DNA of 64,000 nucleotides from Candidatus Sphingomonas phytovorans (GCA_029202385.1 CP119314.1:2854501-2918500), one strand, 5' to 3'; positions 45,002-54,583 are shown, counted from the stretch's first letter. Notes: a model not told the origin generated them from the letters alone. Program-made: numbers and translations.

Positions 45002-45772
45002 ATGATGCGCAGTCGGTTTCGGGGCCTGGCCCTTGTCGTCCTGCCCGTGGCGCTCAGCGCCTGCGGGCCGCGCGATGGCGACCGCAATCTCGATTCGCTC
45101 GACAACGAACTGGTCGATGCGGGCAATGCGAGCCGCGACCCTGCCCTGACGAGCGCGCTGCAGGACCAGATCATGGTCGATCCACAGCTCGCGCAACAGG
45201 CGAATAACGACGCGGTGCGCCCGCCTGCCCAGCCCTATTCCGGCGCTGTCCCGCCCGACGGCGTTGCCATTCCCCCGTCCGGGGCGGTCGCCGCCACCGG
45301 CGCCTCGACCAGCGAGACGCTCAGGAAAGCCCCGGCGCCGCAAGGCAGCTGCCCCCAGTGTCGCGCGGCTCGCGACTCGCTCACCCTCGGCGCGCTCGCC
45401 GCGCGGCAGAAGGACAAGCGTACCAGCGGCTGCGCCGGCGCCATGCGCTATTCGGCACGCTGGGCGCAGCGCCTGCCCGCCGACCTGCCGCTCTATCCCG
45501 ATGCGCGCGTCACCGAAGCCGCGGGCACGGAGGCAAGCGGCTGCGCCCTCCGCGCCGTCAGCTTCGCCAGCTCGGCCTCGCTTCAGACGGTGCTCGACTG
45601 GTATTACACCCGCGTCACCAGCGCCGGCTATTCAGCCGAGCATCAGGCCGATGGCGGCGAGCATGTCCTGGGCGGCACCCGCGACCGCGACAATGGCGCC
45701 TTCGCCCTGTTCCTGACGAGCCGCAAGGACGGCGGCACCGACGTCGACCTGGTCGCGAACAACGGGAACTGA
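45002..45772 (+). CDS. Lipoprotein of unknown function
   Basis: A 256-residue lipoprotein (lipobox LSAC in VVLPVALSACGPRDGD) with a long Pro/Ala/Gly linker and a folded C-terminal half (about 150-250). That half carries several cysteines (GSCPQCRAAR, SGCAGAM, SGCALRAV) and an alpha/beta pattern (LPLYPDARVTEAAG; TVLDWYYTRVTSAGYSAEH). This last feature is common to a family of uncharacterised proteobacterial lipoproteins. ATG 45002 is preceded by GGAG at 11 bases. Confidence 0.72.
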   Translation: MMRSRFRGLALVVLPVALSACGPRDGDRNLDSLDNELVDAGNASRDPALTSALQDQIMVDPQLAQQANNDAVRPPAQPYSGAVPPDGVAIPPSGAVAATGASTSETLRKAPAPQGSCPQCRAARDSLTLGALAARQKDKRTSGCAGAMRYSARWAQRLPADLPLYPDARVTEAAGTEASGCALRAVSFASSASLQTVLDWYYTRVTSAGYSAEHQADGGEHVLGGTRDRDNGAFALFLTSRKDGGTDVDLVANNGN

Positions 45773-45871
45773 TCCGAGAATTCCCTCTCCCCTTGCGGGA
45801 GCAGAAGCAGCGAAGACGGGCATGGACCGCCCAAGGTTCTCATTTCGTCCAATCCGCGCTAACGCTCCCCG

Positions 45872-46249
45872 ATGTTCCAACTTCTCCTTGTCATGCTGGG
45901 CGGTGCCTTCGGCTCCGGCGCACGCTATCTTACCGGCCGTGCGACGCTTGCCGCGTTCGGCCCGGCCTTTCCTTACGGCACGCTCGCCGTGAACCTTATC
46001 GGCGGCTTCGCCATGGGCCTGCTGGTCGGCACGCTGGCGCGCATGTCTGTCCCCGGCGAGAATTGGCGCCTGCTGCTCGGCGTCGGTATCCTCGGCGGAT
46101 ACACCACGTTCTCGGCCTTCTCGCTCGACATGGTGACCATGATCCAGCGTGGCGATCTCGGCTTGGCGACGCTGTACGCGCTGGTCTCGGTGGCGGGCTC
46201 GATCGTCGCCCTGTTCGCCGGCCTCTCGCTGGTGCGGGTGGCGGCATGA
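45872..46249 (+). CDS. crcB: Fluoride exporter CrcB/FluC
   Basis: A 125-residue four-helix fluoride channel. Signature GGAFGSGARYL and GTLAVNLIGGFAMGL with the conserved Asn, and GGYTTFSAFSLD with the phenylalanine box. A dimer forms the dual-pore channel. Its stop overlaps the pseudouridine synthase start by four bases. I looked for a fluoride riboswitch in 45773-45871 and saw no convincing match. Confidence 0.93.
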   Translation: MFQLLLVMLGGAFGSGARYLTGRATLAAFGPAFPYGTLAVNLIGGFAMGLLVGTLARMSVPGENWRLLLGVGILGGYTTFSAFSLDMVTMIQRGDLGLATLYALVSVAGSIVALFAGLSLVRVAA

Positions 46250-47349
46250 GCGACAAGAGAAACGAAAGCGACGTCCGCCAGTTCAACGTCGGCGCCGACG
46301 ATGACGGCATCAGGCTCGATCGCTGGTTCAAGCGGCATCTGCCCGACACCAGCTTCACCACCGTCGCCAAATGGGCGCGGACCGGTCAGCTCCGCGTCGA
46401 CGGCGCGCGCGCGACGCCGGGCGACCGGATCGTCGCCGGCCAGTCAATCCGTGTCCCACCGGCCGAGCCGGTCCATGCCGATGCGCCCAAGAAGCGCGAG
46501 CGCCCGCCGCTGAGCGAGGAGCAGACCGACTTCATCCGCGATCTCGTCATCCACCGCGACAAGCAGGCGATCGTACTCAACAAGCCGCCCGGCCTCGCGA
46601 CCCAGGGCGGCACCAAGACGACCGAGCATGTCGACGGCCTGCTCGACGGCATCCAGTTCGATGGCGAGAGCCGGCCCAAGCTGGTCCACCGGCTCGACAA
46701 GGATACGTCGGGCGCCCTGCTGATCGCGCGGACCACCCGCGCGGCGGCGTTCTTCGGCAAGAGCTTCTCCTCGCGCAGCGCGAAGAAGGTCTATTGGGCG
46801 CTGATCGTCGGCGTGCCGTCGATCGAGGACGGCACGATCGACCTGCCGATCGCCAAGCAGCCCGGCAGCGGCGGCGAGAAGATGCATGTCGACGAGAAGG
46901 AAGGGCAGCCGGCCCGTTCGCGCTACCGCGTGATCGAGCGCGCCGGCAACAGCACGGCGTGGGTCGAGCTGATCCCCTATACCGGCCGCACTCACCAGTT
47001 GCGCGTGCACATGGCGGCGATCGGCCACCCGATCGTCGGCGACGGCAAATATGGCGGCCAGGCAGCGTTCCTGACCGGCGGAATCAGCCGCAAGATGCAC
47101 CTCCATTCGCGGCGGATCAGCGTCGACCATCCCGATGGCGGCAAGATCGACGTTCAGGCCGAACTGCCCCAGCATTTCGCCGAGAGCTTGAAGCAGCTCG
47201 GCTTCGACGAGATGCTCGGCAACAACATGCCCCTCGACACTCCGCCCCCGCCAAGCAAGGCAGTGAAGAAGCAGCAGGCGAAGGCCCATGCCAAGACCGT
47301 GCGCAAGGCGCGGCGCGGCGAACGGCGGAGCCGCGGCAGCGCGAGCTGA
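46246..47349 (+). CDS. RluC/RluD-family 23S rRNA pseudouridine synthase
   Basis: A 367-residue pseudouridine synthase: N-terminal S4 RNA-binding domain (about 21-70), catalytic motif HRLDKDTSG at 148-156 with the nucleophile Asp151, and a lysine/arginine-rich tail (KKQQAKAHAKTVRKARRGERRSRG). The long in-frame extension upstream to 45358 runs over other genes; ATG 46246, coupled to crcB by ATGA, gives the correct N-terminus. The target uridine(s) cannot be named by sequence alone; RluC is the best fit. Confidence 0.9.
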   Translation: MSDKRNESDVRQFNVGADDDGIRLDRWFKRHLPDTSFTTVAKWARTGQLRVDGARATPGDRIVAGQSIRVPPAEPVHADAPKKRERPPLSEEQTDFIRDLVIHRDKQAIVLNKPPGLATQGGTKTTEHVDGLLDGIQFDGESRPKLVHRLDKDTSGALLIARTTRAAAFFGKSFSSRSAKKVYWALIVGVPSIEDGTIDLPIAKQPGSGGEKMHVDEKEGQPARSRYRVIERAGNSTAWVELIPYTGRTHQLRVHMAAIGHPIVGDGKYGGQAAFLTGGISRKMHLHSRRISVDHPDGGKIDVQAELPQHFAESLKQLGFDEMLGNNMPLDTPPPPSKAVKKQQAKAHAKTVRKARRGERRSRGSAS

Positions 47350-47425
47350 ATTTCCTCTCCCGGCGGGAGAGGGAAGAAACAGCGCTGCGATTGATTCCTT
47401 CGCCCGCAACGCTACGGCCAAAGCC

Positions 47426-48037
47426 ATGCACCCGAACAAGGCCTTCCGCTTCGACAGCGACGCCGCGATGCTCGACTGGGCGGTCGAGCGCGGGTTCGCG
47501 CATATCCTCGCCGTGACCGTGGACGGTCCGATGGTCGCCCATGCGCCGATCGCTCCGGCCGGCGACAAGCCTGGCAATGGGGCGGTCCGGTTCCACATCG
47601 CGCGCGCCAACCGAATCGCGCCGCTGCTCGATGGCGCCCGCGTGGTGCTCAGCATCGCCGGGCCGGACGGCTACATCACCCCCAATTGGTACACGGACCC
47701 TACCAGGCAGGTCCCGACCTGGAACTATGTCGCGGTGGAGATCGAGGGGACTGCCCGCGTTCTCGATGAGGACGGCCTGATCGAGCAGCTCGACACGCTC
47801 GCCGCGATCCACGAGCCCCGCGTGATCCCCGAAAACCCGTGGACCCGCGCCAAGATGGACGATGCCCGCTTCCATGCGATGCTGCGCGCGATCACCGGTT
47901 TCGAGGTGATGATCGAGGCGGTGCGCGGCACCAACAAGCTCGGCCAGAACAAGTCCGGGGCCGACCGCAACGGCGCTATCGACGGCCTCGCCCATACCGG
48001 CAATATCGCGCTCGCAGATTTGATGAGGAACGCATGA
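47426..48037 (+). CDS. FMN-binding protein, PaiB-like
   Basis: A 203-residue protein of the PaiB/FMN-binding split-barrel type, starting MHPNKAFRFDSDAAMLDWA and with GPMVAHAPIA, HIARANRIAPLL, YITPNWYTDPTRQVPTWNY and IGFEVMI-like segments typical of the family. PaiB in Bacillus represses sporulation and protease genes; in proteobacteria the role is unknown. Its stop is overlapped by the next gene, a HAD phosphatase. Confidence 0.85.
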   Translation: MHPNKAFRFDSDAAMLDWAVERGFAHILAVTVDGPMVAHAPIAPAGDKPGNGAVRFHIARANRIAPLLDGARVVLSIAGPDGYITPNWYTDPTRQVPTWNYVAVEIEGTARVLDEDGLIEQLDTLAAIHEPRVIPENPWTRAKMDDARFHAMLRAITGFEVMIEAVRGTNKLGQNKSGADRNGAIDGLAHTGNIALADLMRNA

Positions 48038-48696
48038 CCAACCGCCTTGCCCTGTTCGATTGCGACGGTACCCTTGTCGACAGCCAGGCGAATATCTGCC
48101 GCTCGATGGAGGAGGCGTTCGTGCTTGGCGGCCTTGAAGCCCCGCGCCGCGACGCGATCCGGCGGATCATCGGGCTCAGCGTGGTCGAGGCGATCGCCGC
48201 GCTCAGCCCGGAGCTTGACGACGCCCGGCACCGCGCGCTCGCCGAGGAGTATAAGGCATCCTTCTTCCGGCTTCGCGCATCCGGCGCGATGGACGAGGAG
48301 CCGTTGTTCGAGGGCATGATCGATACGCTCGACGTGCTGGCGAAGGCCGGCTGGCTGTTCGGTGTCGCCACTGGCAAGTCCGATCGCGGCCTCGCCCGGA
48401 TCCTGGCGCATCACGGGATCGCCGATCGCTTCGTCACGCTGCAGACCGCCGATCGCCACCCGTCAAAGCCGCATCCGTCGATGATCGAACTGGCCATGGC
48501 CGAAGCCGGCGCCTCGCCCGAAACGACGGTGATGATCGGCGACACCAGCTATGACATGCTGATGGCGCGCGCGGCGGGCACCCGGGCGCTGGGCGTCGCC
48601 TGGGGCTATCATCCGCCGGAAGAACTGTTTGCCGCCGGTGCGCATGTCGTCGCCACGACGGTGGCGAGCCTGCCCGAGCATATGGAGACGGCATGA
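48034..48696 (+). CDS. HAD-family phosphatase, phosphoglycolate-phosphatase-like
   Basis: A 220-residue HAD-IA hydrolase: motif I FDCDGTLVDS (nucleophile Asp9, acid/base Asp11), helical cap, motif II VATGKSD, motif III HPSKPHPSM, motif IV MIGDTSYDM. In Sphingomonadaceae a HAD gene commonly lies between the RluC-like and ATP12 genes. Substrate unknown. Confidence 0.87.
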   Translation: MTNRLALFDCDGTLVDSQANICRSMEEAFVLGGLEAPRRDAIRRIIGLSVVEAIAALSPELDDARHRALAEEYKASFFRLRASGAMDEEPLFEGMIDTLDVLAKAGWLFGVATGKSDRGLARILAHHGIADRFVTLQTADRHPSKPHPSMIELAMAEAGASPETTVMIGDTSYDMLMARAAGTRALGVAWGYHPPEELFAAGAHVVATTVASLPEHMETA

Positions 48697-48914
48697 CCGA
48701 CCCGGATACCACCGCCCGCAACCGCTGGCTGACGCTGACGCTCACCCGGCTCGGCGGATCGGCCGGCGCGGTCTTCGGCGTCGTGCTGCTCGGTCGCGCG
48801 CAGACGCTGGGGCCCAAGATCCTGGGTGTCGCGATCGTGCTGTCGGCGCTGGCGATGATCGCGATCGTGCCGCGCTCGCTTGCCCGGCGCTGGCGGACGC
48901 CACCGGAATCGTGA
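48693..48914 (+). CDS. Small membrane protein
   Basis: A 73-residue protein with two hydrophobic helices (GSAGAVFGVVLLGRAQ, ILGVAIVLSALAMIAIV) and a basic C-terminus (RRWRTPPES). ATG overlaps the HAD stop, so it is coupled. Function unknown. Confidence 0.7.
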   Translation: MTDPDTTARNRWLTLTLTRLGGSAGAVFGVVLLGRAQTLGPKILGVAIVLSALAMIAIVPRSLARRWRTPPES

Positions 48915-48927
48915 AGGACGTCAGCCA

Positions 48928-49608
48928 GTGAAGCGCTTCTGGAAAACCGTCGAGGTCGACGACGGTCGCGGCATCCTGCTCGACGGCAAGCCCGTCCGCA
49001 CGCCCGGCAAGCAGCCGCTGACCCTCCTCACCCCTGCCCTTGCCGAGGCCGTCGCCGACGAATGGCGCGCGGTGGCTGAAGGCGGCGAGATCGATCCGCG
49101 CGCGATGCCGCTGACCGGCCTCGCCAACGCCGCGATCGAACGGATCGAGCCCGCCGCCTTCGCGACCGGCCTGTCCGCGTTCGGCGAGAGCGACCTGCTC
49201 TGTTATCGCGCGGAGAGTCCTGACGATCTGGTCGCTCGGCAGGCGGCGCTCTGGGATCCGATCCTCGATTGGGCACGGACACGCTACGACGTGCATTTCG
49301 AGATCGCCCCGGGCGTGATGCACAGGCCCCAGCCGCCAGCGACGATCGCCCGGCTGGCCGAAGCGGTGGCGGCGCGCAATGCGTGGGAACTGGCGGGCCT
49401 GTCCCCCATCGTCACCGTCGGCGGCTCGCTGATCGCCGCACTGGCGCTGGCCGAGGGCGCGGCGACAGCGGACGAGGTCTGGCGTGCGGTCGAACTCGAC
49501 GAGGACTGGCAGGCCGAGCAATGGGGCCGGGACGAGCTGTCCCTTGGCGCGCTTGAATCGCGGCGACGCGATTTCGACGCGGGGGTGCGGTTTCTGTCCC
49601 TCCTGTAG
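48928..49608 (+). CDS. ATP12-family F1-ATPase assembly chaperone
   Basis: A 226-residue ATP12 protein, related to the mitochondrial chaperone that binds the F1 alpha subunit. Alphaproteobacteria keep it. Matches: FWKTVEVDDGRGILLDGKPVRTPGKQPL, ALAEAVADEWRA, MPLTGLANAAIER and YRAESPDDLVARQAALWDPI near the middle. The start is GTG 48928, seven to eight bases after GAAGGACG. It is the last gene of a coupled run. Confidence 0.9.
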   Translation: MKRFWKTVEVDDGRGILLDGKPVRTPGKQPLTLLTPALAEAVADEWRAVAEGGEIDPRAMPLTGLANAAIERIEPAAFATGLSAFGESDLLCYRAESPDDLVARQAALWDPILDWARTRYDVHFEIAPGVMHRPQPPATIARLAEAVAARNAWELAGLSPIVTVGGSLIAALALAEGAATADEVWRAVELDEDWQAEQWGRDELSLGALESRRRDFDAGVRFLSLL

Positions 49609-49707
49609 GTCGAAGCCCGCGACAGCATGGACAAGACGGGAAAAAGTCCGTTAGCTCGTGGCGCGCGGTCTTCATTTGCCGATCGGCGCCATAGGTTTGG
49701 GGGCCTG

Positions 49708-51282
49708 ATGGGGGACGGGATTTCGCGCAAACGGCATTACCCTGGCGAGCGCTTCCGCGGCCCAACCCGCCACAAGGGCTCCATCGTCGCCGCGATCATC
49801 GCAATGTGCCTCGGCCTGGCGACAGCGACGGTCGCAGCTCCCTCGGACGCACGGGAGACAGTGGACGACACCCCGATGACCTTCGTCCTCGCCGACAGCC
49901 CCGCCGATCGACAGCGCCAGGACCTGCTGGAGGGCGGCGACCGGACGATCTACGCGGCCGGCGACATCACCAGCGGAACGACCAAGCAATTCCTCGCTTT
50001 CGTGAAAGCCCGCAACATCACCCAGGCCAGGGTCTATTTCGATTCCCCGGGCGGGTTGAGCCTCGAAGGCATGGAGCTCGGCCGGGCGATCCGCGCGTTG
50101 CACTTCAACACCGCTGTCGGCGCCCGGCGCAAGCCGGGCGCCGAGCCTTCCATCTGCGCCAGCGCGTGCGCCTATGCCTATGCCGGTGGTGAGTCTCGCT
50201 TCCTCGACGAGGACGGCGGCAGCCTGGGCCTGCATCAATTCCACCTCGACAAGAAGAAGGCGCCGACCAGCGACGTTCAGGCGATGTCCGCCCTGATGCT
50301 TTCCTACCTGACCGAAATGGGCGTCGATTCGGAGGCATTCACGCTGGCATCGATGACGGCACCCGATGATCTGCTCATTCTCTCGTCGGAGGACGCTGAA
50401 CGGCTTGGCTTCGCCAATAATGGCGCGCTCCCCACGACGGCCGGGATCGAGCTGCCGCAGATGACGCCGCTGCTGATGATCACGCAGGTTCATTACGACA
50501 GGAAGGTCAGGCTTGGCTTCGCCTGCTCGGTAAGCCGCCTGCATATGGAAGCCGAGATCGAAAGCGCCCGCGATGGCGAGCCGCATGTGAAGGGCCTGAC
50601 CAGGGCCTATTTCGAATTCGACGATCAGCCGGCGTTGATCGGCCGGGGCCCGGGCGCCGCAAGCTTCGCCGAGGGAGCGGTGCATCTTTCGAGGGTACTC
50701 GACGAGGAGAACCAGATGCGGCTGGTCAAGACCCGCAAGGTAAAGGTCTGGCTGGAGAATGGCGCCCCCGACCGCTGGGGCGGATCGATCGATCTGCGCC
50801 AGGTCGGGCCGCAGATCGCGGGGTTCTTCGAACAATGCTCCTCGGGTCGGCGGATCGTGCCCTCATTGCCCGCGACCAGCAAGACGCAGAAGCTGGCGAT
50901 CATGGATATGCGCCGCGACAAGGATAATCCCGCCCTGGCTCTTCTCGACTTTGGCTCCATGCGGCGCACGGGGAAGAGCGCGGCTTCCGTCAGCTATGCC
51001 GTCGGCATAAAGGACAAGGAGCCCTATTACATGGTGTCTTCGAACAGCTTCGATTGCGCCGGGCTGCGTGTGAAGGCGCTTCGCTATCTGAGCAGCCGGG
51101 ACGGCGCCGCGCTCGATTCGCGGGAGACCGACTGGCAGCCCGCGCTACCTGATACGCCCAATGGCCTGATGCTTCAGCTCGCCTGCGGGACGGCGGCGCT
51201 CCCGGCCGACCGAATTCGCCTCAGCGACGCGTTCACCGTGATGCGCGAATTCCTGGACAAGAAGATCTATGCGCAACCTTGA
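49708..51282 (+). CDS. Exported Clp/crotonase-fold protein (COG3904-like)
   Basis: About 524 residues. The N-terminal signal/anchor (about 22-45: GSIVAAIIAMCLGLATATVAA) precedes a domain with DSPGGLSLEGMELGRAI and SICASACAYAYAGG. These are the helix-strand motifs of the Clp-peptidase/crotonase superfamily, where the Ser in the second is the likely nucleophile; it resembles COG3904 predicted periplasmic proteins. The C-terminal 270 residues are a separate, unrecognised domain with CSVSR, CSSGR and SFDCAG. Start is uncertain; ATG 49708 was chosen over the extension from 49627. Confidence 0.72.
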   Translation: MGDGISRKRHYPGERFRGPTRHKGSIVAAIIAMCLGLATATVAAPSDARETVDDTPMTFVLADSPADRQRQDLLEGGDRTIYAAGDITSGTTKQFLAFVKARNITQARVYFDSPGGLSLEGMELGRAIRALHFNTAVGARRKPGAEPSICASACAYAYAGGESRFLDEDGGSLGLHQFHLDKKKAPTSDVQAMSALMLSYLTEMGVDSEAFTLASMTAPDDLLILSSEDAERLGFANNGALPTTAGIELPQMTPLLMITQVHYDRKVRLGFACSVSRLHMEAEIESARDGEPHVKGLTRAYFEFDDQPALIGRGPGAASFAEGAVHLSRVLDEENQMRLVKTRKVKVWLENGAPDRWGGSIDLRQVGPQIAGFFEQCSSGRRIVPSLPATSKTQKLAIMDMRRDKDNPALALLDFGSMRRTGKSAASVSYAVGIKDKEPYYMVSSNSFDCAGLRVKALRYLSSRDGAALDSRETDWQPALPDTPNGLMLQLACGTAALPADRIRLSDAFTVMREFLDKKIYAQP

Positions 51283-51293
51283 GGCGCCGCGCC

Positions 51294-51959
51294 TCACTCC
51301 CCAGTCGGCGACGTCCGGATCAGCTTGCGGATGAACCCGATGATGCCGGTCTGGCGCGAGCGCTTTAGCCGCTCGGCCGCGAGGATCGTCTTCACGCAAT
51401 CGAAGCAATGGTCGACATCGTCATTGACCAGGACATAGTCGTAACCGTCCCAGTGGCTGACCTCGTTCGCCGCGCGATCCATGCGGGCATCGATCACCTC
51501 GACCGAATCGGTCGCGCGCCGTTCAAGCCGGCTGCGCAGCTCGGTCATCGAGGGCGGCAGGATGAAGACCCGGACGATGTCGCCGCCGGCGAGCTGGTGG
51601 AGCTGCTGCGCGCCCTGCCAGTCGATGTCGAACAGGATGTCGCGGCCCTGCTCCAGCACGTTCCAGACCTGCGCCTTGGGCGTGCCGTAGCGGTGCCCGA
51701 AGACATGCGCCCATTCGAGGAATTCGTGGTTCGCCACCATCGCGCGGAAGGTTTCGAGGTCGACGAAATGATAGTCGACGCCGTCAACCTCGCCGGGCCT
51801 GATCGGGCGTGTCGTGTAGGAAACGGAGACGACCAGTTCGGGCTGGTCCTCGCGCAGCTTGCGCGCGATCGTCGATTTGCCAGCGCCCGACGGCGAGGAA
51901 AGGACAAAGAGTACGCCGCGGCGTTTAAAGCCGTGCGGATCGGATTCGGGGGCGTCCAT
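51294..51959 (-). CDS. gmk: Guanylate kinase
   Basis: A 221-residue GMP kinase (ATP + GMP to ADP + GDP). P-loop SSPSGAGKST at 21-30; GMP-binding SYTTRPIRPGEVDGVDYHFV; YGTPKAQV and the DIDWQGAQQL Walker B-like stretch. Extra C-terminal residues (TGIIGFIRKLIRTSPTGE) appear in sphingomonad homologues. It is convergent with the COG3904-like gene. Confidence 0.96.
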   Translation of the reverse strand: MDAPESDPHGFKRRGVLFVLSSPSGAGKSTIARKLREDQPELVVSVSYTTRPIRPGEVDGVDYHFVDLETFRAMVANHEFLEWAHVFGHRYGTPKAQVWNVLEQGRDILFDIDWQGAQQLHQLAGGDIVRVFILPPSMTELRSRLERRATDSVEVIDARMDRAANEVSHWDGYDYVLVNDDVDHCFDCVKTILAAERLKRSRQTGIIGFIRKLIRTSPTGE

Positions 51960-52010
51960 GCGCGCTAGTGGCGCGCGCGCCCTCCTCCCGTCAACCCGTC
52001 TTGCGGCAGA

Positions 52011-52232
52011 TCAGCCTTTGGTGGGACGCGGGCCAAGCACTGAATCGGTCAGCTTGCCCAGCCCGCGCAGGGCCAGCCACCCAACCGCGAAGGTCACCGC
52101 GACCGGCACGATCACGCGGGCGGCGACCACGACGCCAGCGCCGATCAGCGCACCATCCAGGCTGCTGTCCTCGCCTTTCCGCCTGTCGATCGCGCTGCCG
52201 ATCAGACCGCCGATGATGGTGCTCGCTTTCAT
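52011..52232 (-). CDS. Small glycine-rich membrane protein
   Basis: A 73-residue protein with glycine-rich hydrophobic segments (ASTIIGGLIGSAI and ALIGAGVVVAARVIVPVAVTFAVGWLAL). The ATG at 52232 is preceded by CGGAGGGA on the minus strand. No family recognised. A palindromic repeat lies upstream. Confidence 0.65.
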   Translation of the reverse strand: MKASTIIGGLIGSAIDRRKGEDSSLDGALIGAGVVVAARVIVPVAVTFAVGWLALRGLGKLTDSVLGPRPTKG

Positions 52233-52302
52233 GGGATGTCCCTCCGTTCGGAGATGAGAGCGCATGAGGGGACGGTCGGTTCCGTCTCGCGCGCTCCAGA
52301 AT

Positions 52303-52446
52303 CCCTCTCCCCTTGTGGGAGAGGGAGGGAGGAGCGAAGCGACGGAAGGGTGAGGGGGAACAAGGCTCGAGACACTGGCGAGTGTCCCCCTCACCCTTCC
52401 CATCGCTATGCGATGGGCCCCTTCCCTCTCCCACAAGGGGAGAGGG
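52303..52446. repeat. Intergenic repeat family C, copy 1 (downstream of fumC)
   Basis: Outer arms are a perfect 23-bp inverted repeat: CCCTCTCCCCTTGTGGGAGA GGG at 52303-52325 and its complement at 52424-52446. Inner arms are GGGTGAGGGGG and CCCCCTCACCC. The element is 144 bases long. Confidence 0.85.
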
Positions 52447-52454
52447 AGAGAAAG

Positions 52455-53840
52455 TCACACCATCGTCTCGGGCCGCACCAGCCGGTCGAACGTCGCCGCA
52501 TCCACCAGCCCAAGGTCAAGCCCGGCTTCCTTGAGCGTCAGCCCCTCGGCATGGGCGTGCTTGGCGATCTTAGCGGCATTGTCGTACCCGATCTCAGGCG
52601 CGAGCGCGGTCACCAGCATCAGCGAGCGATCGACCAGTTCGGCGATCCGCCCCCGATTCGGCTCGAGCCCATCGACGCAGCGCTCGGCGAATCCTTCCAT
52701 GCCGACGCTCAGCAGGTCGATCGAGCGAAGCAGGTTCGCCCCGATCAGCGGCTTGAACACGTTGAGCTCGAGATGCCCCTGCAGCCCGCCGATGGTGATC
52801 GCGGCATTGTTGCCCATCACCTGCGCCGACACCATGGTCAGCATCTCGCACTGAGTCGGGTTGACCTTGCCCGGCATGATCGAGCTGCCCGGCTCGTTCG
52901 CCGGCAGATCGAGCTCGCCGATGCCGGAGCGCGGGCCTGACCCGAGCAGCCGGATGTCGTTGGCGATCTTGGTCAGCGCCACCGCCAGCGTGTTGAGCGT
53001 GCCCGACAGATGGACGATCGGATCGTTCGACGCGAGCGCCTCGAACTTGTTCTCCGCCGTGAAGAACGGAAGGCCGGTCAGCTCGGCGAGCTGTGCCGCG
53101 ATCGCCTCGCCGAAATCCTTCGGCGCGTTGAGTCCCGTGCCGACCGCCGTGCCGCCTTGCGCAAGCTGGCACATGCCGTGCACCACGCCGGGCGTGATGC
53201 GCGCGCGGCAGCGATAGAGCTGGTTCGCATATCCCCCGAATTCCTGCCCGAGGGTGACCGGCGTCGCATCCTGCAGGTGGGTGCGCCCGATCTTGACGAT
53301 GTCGGTCCAGGCGGCAGCCTTTGCCTCCAGCGAGTCGTGCAGCCGGTCGAGTGCCGGGAACAGCCGCCCGGTCGCCGCCATCGCCGCCGCGATGTGCAGC
53401 GCCGTGGGGAAGCTGTCGTTGGACGACTGGCTCATATTGACATGGTCGTTCGGGTGGACCGGCGACTTGCCGCCACGCTTGCCCACCAGCATCTCGTTGG
53501 CGCGGCCGGCGATCACCTCGTTGACGTTCATGTTGCTTTGGGTGCCGGAACCGGTCTGCCAGATGACCAGCGGGAACTGGTCGTCGAGCTTGCCGCTCGC
53601 CACTTCCGCCGCGGCGGCCTCGATCGCGTCGGCGATCTTCGGGTCGAGCCCGTGCGCCCGGTTCACCCGCGCCGCCGCCTGCTTCACCAGCGCAAGCGCA
53701 TGGATGATGCCGATCGGCATGCGCTCGGTCGCGCCGAACGGGAAATTCTCGACGGAGCGCTGCGTCTGCGCGCCCCAATAAGCGTCCGCGGGGACGTCGA
53801 TGGCACCGATCGAATCGGTTTCAGTGCGGGTTTCGGTCAT
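52455..53840 (-). CDS. fumC: Class II fumarate hydratase
   Basis: A 461-residue iron-free fumarase of the TCA cycle. Signature [44 protein letters not shown] for substrate binding; [12 protein letters not shown]. The first in-frame codon upstream is TTG (53843); ATG 53840 was preferred. It is bracketed by two copies of repeat family C. Confidence 0.97.
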   Translation of the reverse strand: MTETRTETDSIGAIDVPADAYWGAQTQRSVENFPFGATERMPIGIIHALALVKQAAARVNRAHGLDPKIADAIEAAAAEVASGKLDDQFPLVIWQTGSGTQSNMNVNEVIAGRANEMLVGKRGGKSPVHPNDHVNMSQSSNDSFPTALHIAAAMAATGRLFPALDRLHDSLEAKAAAWTDIVKIGRTHLQDATPVTLGQEFGGYANQLYRCRARITPGVVHGMCQLAQGGTAVGTGLNAPKDFGEAIAAQLAELTGLPFFTAENKFEALASNDPIVHLSGTLNTLAVALTKIANDIRLLGSGPRSGIGELDLPANEPGSSIMPGKVNPTQCEMLTMVSAQVMGNNAAITIGGLQGHLELNVFKPLIGANLLRSIDLLSVGMEGFAERCVDGLEPNRGRIAELVDRSLMLVTALAPEIGYDNAAKIAKHAHAEGLTLKEAGLDLGLVDAATFDRLVRPETMV

Positions 53841-53867
53841 CAAACGCTACTCCGTCATCCCCAAATT

Positions 53868-54006
53868 CCCTCTCCCCCTGTGGGAGAGGGAGGGAGGAGC
53901 GAAGCGACGGAAGGGTGAGGGGGATGGGGCTCGAAACAGTCGAGTGTCCCCCTCACCCTTCCCAAGCTTCGCTTGGGCCCCTTCCCTCTCCCACAAGGGG
54001 AGAGGG
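53868..54006. repeat. Intergenic repeat family C, copy 2 (upstream of fumC)
   Basis: Same design as copy 1: outer 23-bp arms with one mismatch at 53868-53890 and 53984-54006, inner GGGTGAGGGGG/CCCCCTCACCC. The two elements agree at roughly 85-90% of positions by eye. Confidence 0.85.
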
Positions 54007-54014
54007 AATGAAGG

Positions 54015-54497
54015 CTATTTCTTTCGCTTGAAATCCACCGAGACGACGTTCGATCCATCCTCGACCGGCGTGACGGTCGGGCCGTCATTCTCCGCCTCGT
54101 CGTGCGGGTCGGGGCCCTCAGGGCCTTCCTGCGCCTGGAAGCGCAGTTCGAAATTCACTGACGGATCGTGGAAACCCGTCACCGCCGCATAGGGAATCAC
54201 CAGCTTCGACGGCACCTGGTTGAAGCTCAGGCCGATCGAGAAGCCGGTGTCGTCGACGACCAGGTCCCAATAGCGGTTCTGCATCACGATCGTCATCTCG
54301 TCGGGAAAACGCTCGATCAGGCGCTGCGGGATGTCGACGCCGGCCGCCTGGGTCTTGAAGGTGATGTAGAAATGATGGTCGCCGGGCAGGCCACCATTCT
54401 CGGCAACCGAGCCGAGCACACGCCCGACTACGGCGCGCAGTGCCTCCTGGACGATCTCGTCATAGGGAATCAGGCTATCGGGCAGGCCATCGCTCAT
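54015..54497 (-). CDS. sspB: SspB ClpXP adaptor protein
   Basis: A 160-residue SspB of the alphaproteobacterial type. It binds ssrA-tagged proteins and delivers them to ClpXP. The N-terminal fold domain (about 1-120) has VGRVLGSVAENGGLPGDHHFYITFKT and MTIVMQNRYWDLVVDDTGFSIGLSFN. After an acidic linker the C-terminal VVSVDFKRKK is the ClpX-binding tail. Start ATG 54497 gives the family N-terminus; 19 codons upstream are not family-like. It is divergent from hisB. Confidence 0.93.
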   Translation of the reverse strand: MSDGLPDSLIPYDEIVQEALRAVVGRVLGSVAENGGLPGDHHFYITFKTQAAGVDIPQRLIERFPDEMTIVMQNRYWDLVVDDTGFSIGLSFNQVPSKLVIPYAAVTGFHDPSVNFELRFQAQEGPEGPDPHDEAENDGPTVTPVEDGSNVVSVDFKRKK

Positions 54498-54583
54498 GGC
54501 GCATGGACTAGCGGCGTTTGGAACCCCGTCAAGATTGCCTGAGCAAGATTGCATGCGCGCGACAGGACGTTAAGGGGATGCGC

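Noticed and set aside
45773..45871. Possible fluoride riboswitch before crcB
   Set aside because: The 99-base gap shows no recognisable conserved core of the crcB motif.
45358..46245. In-frame extension upstream of the pseudouridine synthase
   Set aside because: It runs antisense to nothing useful and overlaps the lipoprotein and crcB genes; the ATG at 46246 gives the S4 domain N-terminus and an ATGA overlap with crcB.
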